Assembly (NCBI RefSeq): GCF_001642475.1
Contig: NW_019173953.1
Location: 186,001 to 250,000 of the forward strand
DNA from: Fonsecaea monophora
Taxonomy: Eukaryota; Ascomycota; Eurotiomycetes; Chaetothyriales; Herpotrichiellaceae
Length of the DNA: 64,000 nt
Reading direction: 5' to 3'
Shown here: positions 1 to 11,082 of the stretch, piece by piece
Layout: each line of letters opens with the position of its first letter
Numbering within the stretch: position 1 is the first letter of the stretch
The notes under the pieces: model-generated
The model's database searches: none
What the model was told of the DNA's origin: nothing
What the model saw: the letters and a program-made list of their open reading frames with translations, nothing else
Position numbers and translations under genes: made by a program

Positions 1-530
1 GCAAGTACTTTTAGTTCTCCTAAATGGGGATGTGCGGCCTGTGTAAAAGTACTTCGCCGTACCACTATTTAGTCTTGGCAGCACGGCAGATTTTCTTGAC
101 TTCTTCCATCAATCATCATGCGTTTTTCCGGAAAACACCGTCGGATCACTTCCATCCCTCCATCGTAAGACAACTTCACCACTTCAGTTCTGCAGATGAC
201 GTTCTCTGCTGCGAGACGCCGATCTGTCTTCCACCATTCCGGGATATCCTGTCACCTCTCCGCGCCCAAAACAATCGTTTGTCGATCCGTAGACTTCCCA
301 CTCCACAAATGCTCTAACACTTCCCGAAATGCAATTTGTCCCACCAATCGCGATATTTGCAAACCTGGGGAATTCCTTGCTTTGAATGTGCCGAACCACC
401 CCTCCGCGGAATGCAGGGAGTGAAAAGACGTTGCCTCTGAGCATCCAATATTAGGATGGCCACAGTCATAAATGAGAAAAGGTAGGAAAAAAGCCGTTGG
501 TCCTCCGTTCTTCTGCCACCGTCATCCAAG
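1..530. other. Left-edge intergenic stretch
   Basis: No gene is recognised here. The open frames are short, overlap each other on both strands and resemble nothing I know. The stretch is the presumed upstream region of the GH79 gene that starts at 531. A gene whose body lies left of the window cannot be excluded. Confidence 0.5.
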
Positions 531-2256
531 ATGCTCGCGCCTTGCATCGTTGCTGTTCTGCTCATGGTAAAGGTGACTACGTGCACTATATCATTGTCAG
601 TCGCCCCTCCGCAGAATGCTAGCAAGCCCCTTCTTGAGTCCTTCGTCTCGTACTCGATTGAGTTTTCATCTTTTCCGGATTTCGCAGGTAAGTTCTCTCG
701 AAGCGGCGGGATGTCGTTACCAACCTTTGGCCAGGGAATATCAGCCATCCAAATAACTTTTCATACAACCTGTTGAAGAACTTGCGTGACCTCCAAGGAA
801 CTTATCCCATCGTCCGAGTTGGCGGGAACACAGAGTACGTCAATAGTAACTTCGACTGAATGACTAATGCCAAAGGAACGGCCAGGGATTACGCCACTTT
901 CAACGCTTCACAGAAAGCCGCCCTAATTGGCACTTTCAACTTCACAAGATCGAGAGACTACCCAACAACAATATCCATCGGCCCGAACTACTTCGACTCT
1001 TACTCTACTTGGCCAGGGGTTACGTACATCCATGGGTTCAACATGGGAAAGAATGGGTCCATCGGCTATGAAACGTTGATAGAGACTGCTCCACTTGTTT
1101 GTAAGGCCCTGGGGACCACCAAGACTGCTTATTGGGAAGTGGGAAACGAACCGGATCTTTACAAGACCAGTGCCCAAGGGCCAATGAGACCAAGTTGGTG
1201 GAATGAGACGGATTACGTCCAAGAATGGCTCAACAAAACCCGCACTATCCGACAGCTGGTGCAGCAGAATTGTCCGGAGATCATCAGTCAGGGGAAGTTC
1301 AAATTCTACGCCCCCAATTTTGCGGGAACTTCAAATAGTTTGAACTTGATCACCACCTGGCAAGCAGGGTTGGACGCCGACAACAATATTGCTTTCATCG
1401 ACAGCCACAAGTGAGTCATTGGGGAAGACCAGACTCACTCTTGCTGATGGCGTGCAGTTACATTGGTGGTGCGACTCAACCGGGTGTGACTCTCCAGGGC
1501 ACCTTGATGAACCACACTTCGACCGTCTTCTCCGTTAGCAAACACCTGAACGAATCGAGCCTTCTCGCCTACGCGGGGCTCCCATACATTCTGGGAGAGA
1601 CAAACAGCCTGTACAATGAAGGTGCACCAGGCCTGTCCAACTCCTTCGGCGCGGCTCTGTGGGGCGTGGATTTCAACCTCTACTGCGCCGCAACCGGTAT
1701 TGCTCGAGTTCACATGCACCAAGGCACCAATTATAGGTACGCTTCGTGGCAGCCGATCCCGACCGTCAACGAGAGCTTGGGCACAAAGGCACCGTACTAT
1801 GGTAACATTATGGTAGCCACTTTTCTTGGGGATTTGACCAAAAACAACGTCAGCATAAGTGACATCGAACTTGGGAACATACATCAAAATGCCTATGCGG
1901 CGTACGTCGATGGCCGGCTAGAGAGAATAGCCATCGTCCAAATGAATGCATACAATTACACGTCCAGTGGCACGCAGGAACCTCGGCCGTCTGAGACATT
2001 CAGCTTTCAACTGCCAACCATCAACACTGCGTCAACCGCGAGGGGAGCCAGCGTGCAACGATTGATGGCAAACGGCAGCGACGCCATCACGGGTATCACT
2101 TTCGATGGCTGGTCATATAACCACGAACTTCAGCAGGGAAAGCCGGTAAAATTGAACAATGTCACTTCTGGAGAGGTGTTACAGATTGCGCAGGGCGGCA
2201 TACTTACGGTTACTGTGCCGTGGTCTAGTGCAGTGATATTGAATCTGCAGTGGTGA
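531..2256 (+). CDS. Secreted GH79 beta-glucuronidase-like glycoside hydrolase
   Basis: Predicted 526-residue secreted enzyme of glycoside hydrolase family 79 (fungal beta-glucuronidase/heparanase-like), expected to remove glucuronic acid from glycans such as arabinogalactan side chains. Exons 531-687, 735-834, 886-1410, 1458-2256. The ATG at 531 opens a hydrophobic signal peptide. The joined protein reads FAGNISHPNNFSYN and then VRVGGNTEDYATF, the conserved GH79 N-terminal strand. The acid/base Glu lies in WEVGNEPDLY (about residue 174) and the nucleophile Glu in YILGETNS (about residue 308). An apparent in-frame TGA at 856-858 sits inside the 51-bp third exon-exon gap (835-885), so the gene is intact. 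Several N-x-S/T sites fit secretion. Family assignment is firm; the exact substrate is not determined. It is not obviously linked to the gene block downstream. Confidence 0.9.
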
Positions 2257-3381
2257 TATATCGGGCTTTGTATGTCTGTCAGGGTAAAATGCTGAGAGGA
2301 CTCCGTTGCTTGCAGAACCGTCGCAGGGTGTAGCTCGAGACTGGCCGTCTACGAGTAGGTCCAAAGGGAGCTAAAGTTGCCTTGTTCGATGCTCCCTGAT
2401 GATCACGAAGCCTCCATATTATGCCCAGATCTGGATATTTCTGCTTCCTGGCTTCTTCCGGGGGGTCTCGCATGGACCTGAGACGCGCCAAACGGGGAGA
2501 TCGGTAATGTTGAGCGGCCTAGTTCGATTTACTCGGTGCCTTGTTAGTAGCTATTATGGCCCGTCAGCTCGAGAACAGCCGATACTTATCCTTCAATTCA
2601 ATTAGCATCATGGCGGTAGTAAATATTCTTTCCTTCTCGGCCATGTCCCGCTGCATCACACCAACAGAGGTTTCGTTCACATATAGTATGGACGCTGCCG
2701 TATTGGAGGATCTCGTAGGAGGTGCCTGGAAAACGATGGACGAAGGTTTTGTAGATTGCGCTGGTATTTCCTGTTGCTTCGGCCTTGGAAAGTAGTCACT
2801 GTCACAAGCAATGGAGGTAAGTCGTTCAATGACCTTACGTATGTTCAGTCATAGCTGATGTCACTGCAAAGGTCGGAAAATGCCAAAAGGGTCACTTGCT
2901 GACGCAGGCAATCTCGTTCTCCTGCATCTAGAAGCCTCACATCTGTCGAGCAAAAGGATCCCACTAGCTTGACTAGACGTCTAACAGTCGTAATGCGAAT
3001 TGACAGGCATCGGCTCCCAATTCAACATTTGATTGGCCCTAGTCATACTCAGGTCATCATCACGGAAAGAATGCGCCAATCCCATTACATACCCAGGACC
3101 GATATGATGACCTCCACCCCGTCGGCTCCGACTCCTGCAACCGCGGCAGCCGCCCAAACTTGGAAAGTTGGGGTGTCAGAAAAGAAGGACCTGGGCTTAG
3201 ACCACAACTCTGTCGTTGCGAATTGCGAGATGGAATATCGCAGAGGGCTCTCGGAGGAGTTGGGAATCAACTTGGACCGATCAACTCATGTTCGAGGCTA
3301 CCTCCAGGTGCGCCCTCACCAAGACCGCGACAATCTGACAAAACTTCCCAGAAGCATTGAGACACAAGAACTACGCCGATA
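2257..3381. other. Intergenic, no gene recognised
   Basis: About 1.1 kb between the GH79 stop and the Zn2Cys6 gene. A 196-codon open frame (2969-3559) overlaps the start of the regulator in another frame, but its translation resembles no family. The stretch probably holds the GH79 3' end and the promoter of the regulator. Confidence 0.5.
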
Positions 3382-5871
3382 TTGTTTATTTCTTGGCTTC
3401 CCATGCCTCACGGCACCGCTTCTCAAGGTCCACAAATCCCCATGGGACCTGCTACCACGGTTCGGAAGCAGAACTCGTCTTGTGACCCGTGTCGGCGTTC
3501 GAAAAGACGATGCGCGTTCCCCGAAGGCGTCCATCCCGGGTCCCCAAACAGGTGTCTGAACTGCATGCACCTCGGGCACAATTGCACCTTTGATTTTGTC
3601 AATTCCCGACTCAATCAGAGGAAAAATAAAATTAAACAACCAGCCTCATATGGACCGGAACAACCTATCGCCCCTGCCATCTCCAGACCCGAGAAGGAGA
3701 GCATTTTTCCTTCGGATCAGGGGTTTGTGGACCCCATCCAAGCCACAGGACACAATGGCTCGTGGAACGGGATTTCCTCTACCGGTGTTCTTGATGTTGA
3801 TATGTTTATGGGAAATCTCGTGTCGGAGTGGACCAACCTGGACCGTCAGGTCTTTGCCACAGAGACTCCAGCTACAGAGCACTATCAAAGCAGCACCAAC
3901 AGTGGCGCACTGTCACCAAGCACTCAAGACTCGAGGAGCCACTACCAGACGCCATACAGAGCACCCAATGACTTTTCCGCTCCAAGAAACTTGTCTCTGG
4001 GGCTTTGGCGGGGCAGTCCGATCCACCTCCTCAACTCCAGCGTTGAGACGCAGCGGATAAATCAGAATCTCCGTGAGGTCTACAATTCCATGATGGCCGG
4101 TATCGCAATACGGTATCTAGACTACAACTGTAATCTATTCGCTGGGTCATACAAATATTCATTCGATGCCGATCAATCAAATCCATCAACTTTGGACATC
4201 AATGGTGGTCAATCTATGGGCGACATACTAACGCCTTCGTGGAAGAAAGCTTCACTAGAAAACAGTGGCTCTCGAATTCAGGCCAATATGGCTCCAGAGA
4301 GGCTGGCAAGCCAAATTAACAAGGTTACCATGCTTGGAGTTGCACGATTTCTGGACAACTTTGGTGCCTTTTATGGAAATGTCGTGGACCAGAAAACACG
4401 CAATCAGCATGAGCACACCTTGATCGCGGTCCTTCAGGCGTTTGCTCTCCAATTTGCGCCATCTAGGCCGGCAGACGATCCATTGACACGGTTATTCGAA
4501 GACACTCAGGGTGGCAACCAGTGCTCGCTATCAGACCCCAATCCTGGGGATCGAAGCACCAATAGTCAACACGTTTTCACTGCAGCATGGTTCAATGCTC
4601 ACTCTCATCTGGTTTCGTCAAAGGAAACTCGATCCTTTGTAAGACTTTACTCAGTATTCCTCTTTCTGATGACCAGTGTACCACCGGAAGCAGCGTCCAT
4701 TCCCTGCTACGAAGACACTCCGATTGGCCTGCTCGATAATGCTCTGCGCCAGATGGAGGAGCTACGGGATCTCGTGGAGGCCTATTGCAAGAATCTTAGC
4801 CGGCAGTCAATTTATCGTTTCCTACTTGAATCCTCTGTCGGTATTATCCGCTGGTATGGCTATCTGCGCGATACCATAGATTCCGTGCTTCATGAGCGAC
4901 CGTGCATGTTGGAGGACGCGATGCCAAGGTCAAAAGGTAGGGATTACAACACAACTTCACAGTTGTTGTGATCGTTAACGTTCCTCCAGAAACCCTCCTG
5001 GGTGGGCATTTGGCTCCAGAATGGCAGCAACCATCCGTATTCGATCAGGAAGTTCCCAAGCATTGCCAGAATGCGGCAGGGGATCTTTTCCGTGTCTTCA
5101 GAGGGACCATTAATCTCAGACAAGTCCTCTTGACTGGGGACGCTGCGAACAACGTACCCATGCTGAAGAGTGCGATCACCTTAGCAATGGCCATCAACGA
5201 CGAATTTGCGTTGACCTATGGCTTATGGCTACGACAGTGCACGATCTCTCTGTATTTACTTTCAGAGAAGTCAAAACTGGCGTCAGGTGAATTCTCTGCC
5301 TCCAACGGACGTGACTCGATGCTGACCGTGAGCCAAATCAGCGTTTATGTTGTTGTTTTGGGGCTTAGGCGGCCTATTACTCGTAGAACAGCTCCATCAG
5401 GCTTCGAACCTACTACCTGCCGCAGAGAGACAGCCCGTCTTGGAAAAAGCACTGTCTTTTCAGCGAGATGCAGTCACATCTCTTCTCACAGTAGCACAAC
5501 GAATTGTGGACGTATCGGCAACGGGCGAGTTTAAACTCATTAACAGTGTCCAGGCAAAGATGCACTTCATCTCACACCACGCAAACACGGCCTTGGTGGT
5601 CCTAGCCTTGTCAAAAGCAATAGAGCACACGATTGATCTGAATGTATCAGCCAGACAGCAAGGCGACCTGGTCTCGACGATGTTCCCCGACATGAATTCA
5701 GATTCGGAGTGGGTTGCGAGGATGAAACCTTTGCTTACGTGCTTGTTGACTCTCGACTCTACAGTGTCTGGAGTGATCACCGCGAGATCAGCGCTGCAGA
5801 GGCTGATGCAGCAGTATGGTGACATCTTGATGGATTGCTGGTCACAGGAAGACGTGGGCGAACATACATGA
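3382..5871 (+). CDS. Zn2Cys6 transcription factor 1
   Basis: Nuclear Zn2Cys6 (Gal4-type) DNA-binding regulator, 793 residues with the first ATG; ATGs at 3403 and 3442 are alternative starts and keep the zinc cluster. Exons 3382-4936, 4990-5286, 5342-5871 (introns of 53 and 55 bp; the second has a GCTGAC branch site). The binuclear cluster begins CDPCRRSKRRC and continues as C-x13-C-x2-C-x6-C, followed by a basic NQRKNKIK stretch. The middle is low-complexity and Ser/Thr/Pro-rich. The C-terminal half is helical, like aflatoxin-regulator-type C-termini, but I cannot name a close relative. It lies 500 bp upstream of the CoA ligase on the same strand, so regulation of the 6.4-14.8 kb enzymes is plausible but unproven. 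Confidence 0.85.
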
Positions 5872-6370
5872 TGATCATTTCGGGGGAACCACTGAAACTC
5901 TCCGGTAATCGGGTGGCTCGAAACACTCGACATGGAGGCAGTTTCTCACAGCACAGCTCACTCGGCAAAGAACAGTGTGCCATTAATGTATCCAACACCC
6001 CCAGCGAGAGGCCGCCAGCTGAGCGGCAGCACTGATACCTCGATCTGACGTCGAACATCTAGCTACAGTCCCTGCGGCTCCGATGTTAGCCGTACCGAGC
6101 CTTGTGCTTGTGGACCCTGAACCGCCGGTGGTGGCCTCATCCTGAATCCATCTCTTCATCTGATGCCCACACATGCGTGATAGCCAGCCATCATCAGGGG
6201 AACCTTGCAGCTTGACAGCTCGAATGTCAGACAGGCGATCATATATCTTCAGCTACTTCCCTGGCTTGTCGTACTCACAATCCTCACTGTCCACCAGTTC
6301 CTCGGAATACGCGAATTCTTCGATCTACACACGACGCTACACCAAAACAATCTGATCTAAGAACTTCAAC
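5872..6370. other. Intergenic / promoter of CoA ligase
   Basis: Nearly 500 bp between two same-strand genes. No coding potential is recognised. The last part before the ATG at 6371 (CTACACACGACGC, CAAAACAATC) is a typical CA-rich fungal 5' leader. Confidence 0.5.
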
Positions 6371-8278
6371 ATGCCCCTGAAATCAAGATGGGGGTTGACG
6401 CCGCCGACATTGTCGGTCCCGACGTTCATGTTTGGTTCTTCGTCCTCCAGCCTCAACTCGACTGATAAAATTATCATTGATGCAAAACGCCCCAACACCC
6501 ACTTTCTCACTCTTCATACCTATCGCGAATGGTCCAAGAGATTTGCTGCGGGGGTTCAGTCTACAGGACTTGAAAATGCCGATCGAGTGCTCCTATTTTC
6601 CCCGAATAGCATCTTCTATCCGGTTGTTGTCATGGGTGCTTTGATGGCTGGTGCCATCTACAACAGTGCAAATCCAGCCTATACGGCGCGTGAGCTTGCA
6701 CACCAGCTCAAAGACTCGGATCCTCGAATCGTCCTCGCTGCGGAGAGTTGCATAGACAGAGCTCTGGAAGCCGCTGATTTGATTGGCTTTGACAAGAAAC
6801 GCATCTTTCTGTTCTCTGAGGTGTCTATCGATCCTACGGAAGAACAATCATTCACCAGTACAAAAGTCCAGCATTGGAGTAGATTGCTCGCAAACCCCGA
6901 AATTGGTCGAACATTTGTCTGGGAAGAGCGTAACACCAAGACGTTCTCGGAGCGCACTGCAATCCTCATATATTCCTCAGGCACCACCGGCCTCCCAAAG
7001 GGCGTTGAGTTATCTCATCGCAGTCTCATCGCGAATATGCTTCAGCTCAAAACGATTCAAATGTCTGACCCCACCGTTACTGCTCGGCGGACTCTTTGTG
7101 CGGTCCCAATGTACCACGCACTCGGGCTGTGCTACTATACCTTCACGGCGCCCAAATGGGGTCTCGAGACGTACTTGATGGAGCGATTTAATTTGGCAGA
7201 CTTTTTGGATCACATTCACACGTTCAAAATCACGGAACTGGTTCTAGTGCCGCCGATGCTGGTAGCGATGGCGAAGCATCCATCGGTTCGAGATGGCACC
7301 TGCGACATCAGCAGTGTCAGAAAAGTGGCAGCAGGTGCGGCGCCAATCGGGATGGAAGTAACACAACAATTCGAAGAGCTTTGGAATGGTAGAGTAAGAG
7401 TGCGGCAGGCTTGGGGGATGTCAGAGTAAGTGGTGGGGTTTGCAGGTCACACATACTTTTGCTGACGGGATTGTCACCAGGACCCCAGCAATCACTTTAT
7501 GCTGGGACGAACGTGAGAGCTCGGGTCCGTCGTCGATATCAATTGGCGAGTTGGTTCCTGGTGCAGAAGCAATGGTGGTCAAGGAGAACGGCGAGGAAGA
7601 AACGCGGCCAGGCGAGACGGGAGAGTTCTGGATCCGCTCTCCGAACGCGATGAAGGGATATTGGCGCAATCCAAAAGCTACTGCCGAGACTATCAGCAAC
7701 GGTTGGCTCAAGACTGGCGACATTGCATATCGAGACGAGACTGGAAAGTGGTACATGGTTGATCGGAAGAAGGTGAGTCGCATAAAACTCTCCGATGGTT
7801 GTCGTGTTTGCCAGTCTGTTAACTTGGACCAGGAGTTGATCAAAGTCAAGGGTGTCGCAGTGGCACCAGCAGAGCTCGAAGCTCTTCTTCTCGAACATCA
7901 CGAGATTGTGGACGCTGCGGTGATTGGCATCAAGACGTATGTCGATAAGCGCGTATATGTCTAATTCTATGTACTGATGCTAGTCTCTCAGGGCGACGGA
8001 TGATGAGCGACCACGCGCATACGTTGTGCTGGCACCAGGCTCGCGGCTTACTGAGAAGGATATCGTGGATTTTGTCAAGGCTCGTGTATCGACAATCAAA
8101 CACCTGACAGGAGGTGCGGCCTTTGTTGATGCTATTCCTAAAAACCCGGTGAGTGAAGCAAACTAATACATCCGTCACATTGAGCCATGACAGTTACTGA
8201 CCTCTCTTCCAGTCGGGAAAGATATTGCGGCGGCAGCTGAGAGAGATCGCCGCGAAGGAGACGGGGTCAAAAATGTAG
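6371..8278 (+). CDS. 4-coumarate-CoA-ligase-like AMP-dependent acyl/aryl-CoA ligase, peroxisomal (SKM)
   Basis: ANL-superfamily ligase of 557 residues that activates a carboxylic acid as the adenylate and transfers it to CoA. Exons 6371-7425, 7481-7772, 7833-7936, 7992-8148, 8213-8278. The P-loop motif IYSSGTTGLPKG is at about residues 199-210. The A5-type motif reads QAWGMSE, then across the intron TPAITLCWDE. The C-terminal domain has WLKTGD, VDRKKELIKVKG and the catalytic Lys region PKNPSGKILRRQL. The protein ends in SKM, a plausible type-1 peroxisomal targeting signal. The short last exon (22 codons) carries both the catalytic Lys and the signal. Length fits the 4CL/acyl-CoA synthetase family. 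Substrate is unknown; aromatic or medium-chain acids are the usual range. Neighbours are a Zn2Cys6 factor upstream and a convergent isomerase gene. Confidence 0.92.
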
Positions 8279-8380
8279 CCACTCTATAGCGAGAAAAATT
8301 CCCGGAGGTCGGCGAGAGGTGAACGATAGATCTCTCGTTAAATTACACACAACCTACGCAGTTCAAGGCACTTTCAAAAA

Positions 8381-9306
8381 TCACAGATGCGGCCCGCCTG
8401 GTGTCCCAAGGCCCAGAAATCTCATCACCTGTCCGAGATGATCAAATCCCCAGAAGAACTCCTGCTGTCCTTCTCCATTCACAGCCTTGATCCAGGGAAG
8501 CCCCGGAGATCCACTAGCGATGGCGGCTTCGGTGTTCTGTTTGAGGAGCGACTTGACTTCCTCAGTCGTGCTCTGTCGAACGAGTTATTCGGTATCCTTT
8601 GTCATGTCACAGCGCTGGCTTTGCATACCCTATTCAGGATCTTTGCGGCGACATCCTTGCCGACTACCTGAGTGAAAATCGGTGCGTGCACATCGGGCAG
8701 TTGAACCCCCTTTTTCTCACACCAAAATGCATGATACACGGCGCTTAGCACATCTGGGTATCGATTGGGGCATTCGAGGGAACATGCCACCAGGGCCCTC
8801 TGCACCTGTTTGAAGTATTAGTGCGTGGTGCTGGTCGTCAGCGAAGGATCGATAGCCAATCACCTTCAACGTGGTAACGTCGAATGGGTAGTTTGCCGGT
8901 AAGCCTGGGTTCCAAGGGATATCGAATTCTCGACACCATCTGGCGACGTCTGTGTGCAACCATTTCACCTTGTCTGAGTCCAAGTCAGGATCAGGCAACG
9001 CAGATGCTGGAGCGGGAATGGGGACAGGGGATTGACAGTCACATACTGGGACTGCTCCAGGGGGGCTTCAACCCGACAGCGTCTATATATGCCACAAGCA
9101 GCACGGGGGTATATGTCACGTCGCAAGGTTTGAAGACCGGGGAATTCTGGAAAAGTCATGTTAGTTCCAGTCAAGGATTGTTCTCCATACGTCCTCCCTC
9201 ACAGGGCTTTGCGGAGGGATCAAATACCAACCTTGATGAGGTAAAAGGCCAAATATGAGTATGGGCTATGTAGGTCGAAATATAGCGTCAGCTTGGGCCT
9301 CGCCAT
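8381..9306 (-). CDS. DsbA-like 2-hydroxychromene-2-carboxylate isomerase / GST-kappa family protein
   Basis: A five-exon gene that no single long frame reveals; 228 residues, close to the usual length of this family. Exons on the minus strand: 9306-9232, 9146-9047, 9006-8864, 8805-8629, 8572-8381. An ATG at 9321-9319 in frame would add five residues. The N-terminus LTLYFDLHSPYSYLAFY is the thioredoxin-fold strand with the catalytic Ser near residue 14. Later landmarks are NSPVFKPCDVTYTPVLL, IPWNPGLPANYP, VQRALVACSLECP, YHAFW and the C-terminal FWGFDHLGQV. Family members isomerise 2-hydroxychromene-2-carboxylate with glutathione in naphthalene-type catabolism, or act as GSH transferases. The segment after VTYTPVLL, usually GGLMxACG-like, is diverged here, and the 40-bp intron 3 (9046-9007) is the least certain junction. 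Convergent with the CoA ligase, divergent from the molybdenum enzyme. Confidence 0.82.
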
Positions 9307-9680
9307 TGCTCCCCGAAGCATAATCACTGTGTGGAATCAAGTAGCGAGCCTTGTGGGAATATCTTGTCCTAATATCATAATAAGGCTTACTAGGTTCTAG
9401 CCCAAATAGGTTTCCGCTTTCCGCACGACTGATACTAATACCGAGGTCGAGCAGCATCCGTCCAACGGCTCCGCGTCGCCTCCGCGTCGTCATCGTTTAG
9501 TGCTGGTTGCCACCTCCGTGTACGTGCTAACGAGCATTCCACCCCATAATTACCTCGAAAGCGAACAGAACCCCTGATTATTGGGCTCCAATTGCGCGCG
9601 ATCCTTTTTCCTGCATCGTAGGTACGGAGACAGGAAAACTACTCCACCGGCCCAGAGACGCATCACACCCCGTGTCCTGG
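9307..9680. promoter_or_regulatory. Bidirectional promoter region, isomerase / molybdoenzyme
   Basis: The 374 bp between the divergent start codons at 9306 and 9681 must serve both genes. It contains a near-perfect 11-bp tandem repeat, CTCCGCGTCGC/CTCCGCGTCGT, at 9469-9490. Whether a Zn2Cys6 factor binds it is unknown. Confidence 0.5.
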
Positions 9681-10769
9681 ATGGCCACCGAGCTTGAGAC
9701 AACGCATGCAAAGTACGTCAGCTTCCTCCCAGCGACCGTGGGTGAGAGCGATGGATCAGAGCGCGAGTCTCTACTGGCCATCGACCCGGCTGGATTCCTC
9801 ATACGACACCCGCCAAAGCCACACGAGCTCGATGCCGACCTCACGGATGAATCCCAGCTTTTCCAGACCATCCATATGGGCGCTGCGGTGGTAGATGAGG
9901 GCAAGTGGAAGCTGGTAGTGGACGGCTTGGTCGAGCGACCGTTCTCCGTGTCCCTTGCGCAACTGAAAAGCATGCCATCTTCCACTGTCACCGCCTTTCA
10001 TGAATGCTACGGCAGTCCCATTGCTCCTCCGATCCACGCGTTATGGAGGATTGGGAACGTCAAATGGACTGGTGTCAGGCTCGCGGATATGCTCAAACTG
10101 GCCCGGCCAAAGCCTAACGCAAGATTCGTGTGGTCGCAAGGACTAGAGTCCGGCTCGTTTGCCGGGGTTTCCGCGGATCGGTACGAAAAGGATCTTCCCC
10201 TGGAGAAGGCGCTGCGCTGCGAGGTTCTGATTGCCTATGAAATGAACGGCGAACCACTAGGCAAGAATCGAGGCGGACCGGTGAGAATGGTGGTACCAGG
10301 GTATTTTGGCACCAATAGCACAAAATGGTTGTGTCGGCTCTCACTACAAGACCATCGCGCCGTGGGGCCGTTCACCACGACATTCTATAATGAGATCGAC
10401 CCGACCGACCCGCAGGGACAGAAGACACGACCCGTGTGGGTGGTTGAGCCCAATTCCATGATCGTTAGGCCTGAGCCCGGGGCGGTGTTGCAAGGACCAG
10501 ACATTGCGATCCGAGGCCGTGCATGGGGGTGCGAGGAGATCAGCCGGGTTGATGTCAGCGTCGACGGCGGTGCATGCTGGCTACCACAGACAGATGTCAC
10601 ATTAGCAGCACGGAATGAATTTGAATGGCAATCGTTTCAGGCAAAGGTCTCAATCCCCAGCCCTGGGAAGTACAAGTTGATGGCGAGAGCGACGGACACG
10701 GCCGGCAATTCTCAGCCCATAACGGGAAGAAGAAATCATGTGCACACGGTCGAGATTGAGATTGTTTGA
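9681..10769 (+). CDS. Sulfite-oxidase-like molybdopterin oxidoreductase
   Basis: Single-exon gene of 362 residues; the first true ATG is 9681. It has the two-domain layout of the sulfite oxidase/nitrate reductase superfamily without a haem domain: a molybdopterin-binding domain (about residues 60-240; LVVDGLVERPF, AFHECYGSP with the presumed Mo-ligating Cys109, HALWRIGNVKWTGV, AYEMNGEPL, GGPVRMVVPGYFG) and a C-terminal immunoglobulin-like dimerisation domain (GRAWGCEEISRVDVSVDGG, HTVEIEI). The Cys environment differs from the CAGNRR context of classical sulfite oxidases, so the substrate may not be sulfite. No targeting peptide is obvious. It is divergent from the DsbA-like isomerase and upstream of a Zn2Cys6 regulator on the same strand. 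Confidence 0.88.
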   Translation: MATELETTHAKYVSFLPATVGESDGSERESLLAIDPAGFLIRHPPKPHELDADLTDESQLFQTIHMGAAVVDEGKWKLVVDGLVERPFSVSLAQLKSMPSSTVTAFHECYGSPIAPPIHALWRIGNVKWTGVRLADMLKLARPKPNARFVWSQGLESGSFAGVSADRYEKDLPLEKALRCEVLIAYEMNGEPLGKNRGGPVRMVVPGYFGTNSTKWLCRLSLQDHRAVGPFTTTFYNEIDPTDPQGQKTRPVWVVEPNSMIVRPEPGAVLQGPDIAIRGRAWGCEEISRVDVSVDGGACWLPQTDVTLAARNEFEWQSFQAKVSIPSPGKYKLMARATDTAGNSQPITGRRNHVHTVEIEIV

Positions 10770-11082
10770 TTAGTTGCGCTGATTCAGTCCAATTACTTGG
10801 ACAAACACAAGATAGAGGGGAGAAAAGGGGAAGGGGTCAGCCTTGCGCTTTGCTGTGATACGAGCCTTGCTGCCTCGGTGCGGACATTATTATATCGGCT
10901 GACCTTCCCTTGACCAGCTGGCTCACTTTCAGCCTCATCATTCTCACTTCGTGACTTCCTCCCCGCAGTCTGCCTTTCTTGGTGCTTGCCTACCTGTGTC
11001 TGCGTCCAGCGCCGCACTTCCAACAGCTTGCGGCAACCGAGGAAGTCAAGATGTACCACTGCAGTTTCGCGACGCCTCTCCG

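Noticed and set aside
856..858. In-frame TGA in the GH79 gene suggesting a pseudogene
   Set aside because: It lies inside a 51-bp GTACGT...CCAG intron (835-885). Removing it restores GGNTEDYATF, the conserved motif, and the sum of exons is a multiple of three.
2969..3559. 196-codon open frame upstream of Zn2Cys6 factor 1
   Set aside because: It overlaps the regulator's zinc-cluster exon in another frame and shows no family resemblance.
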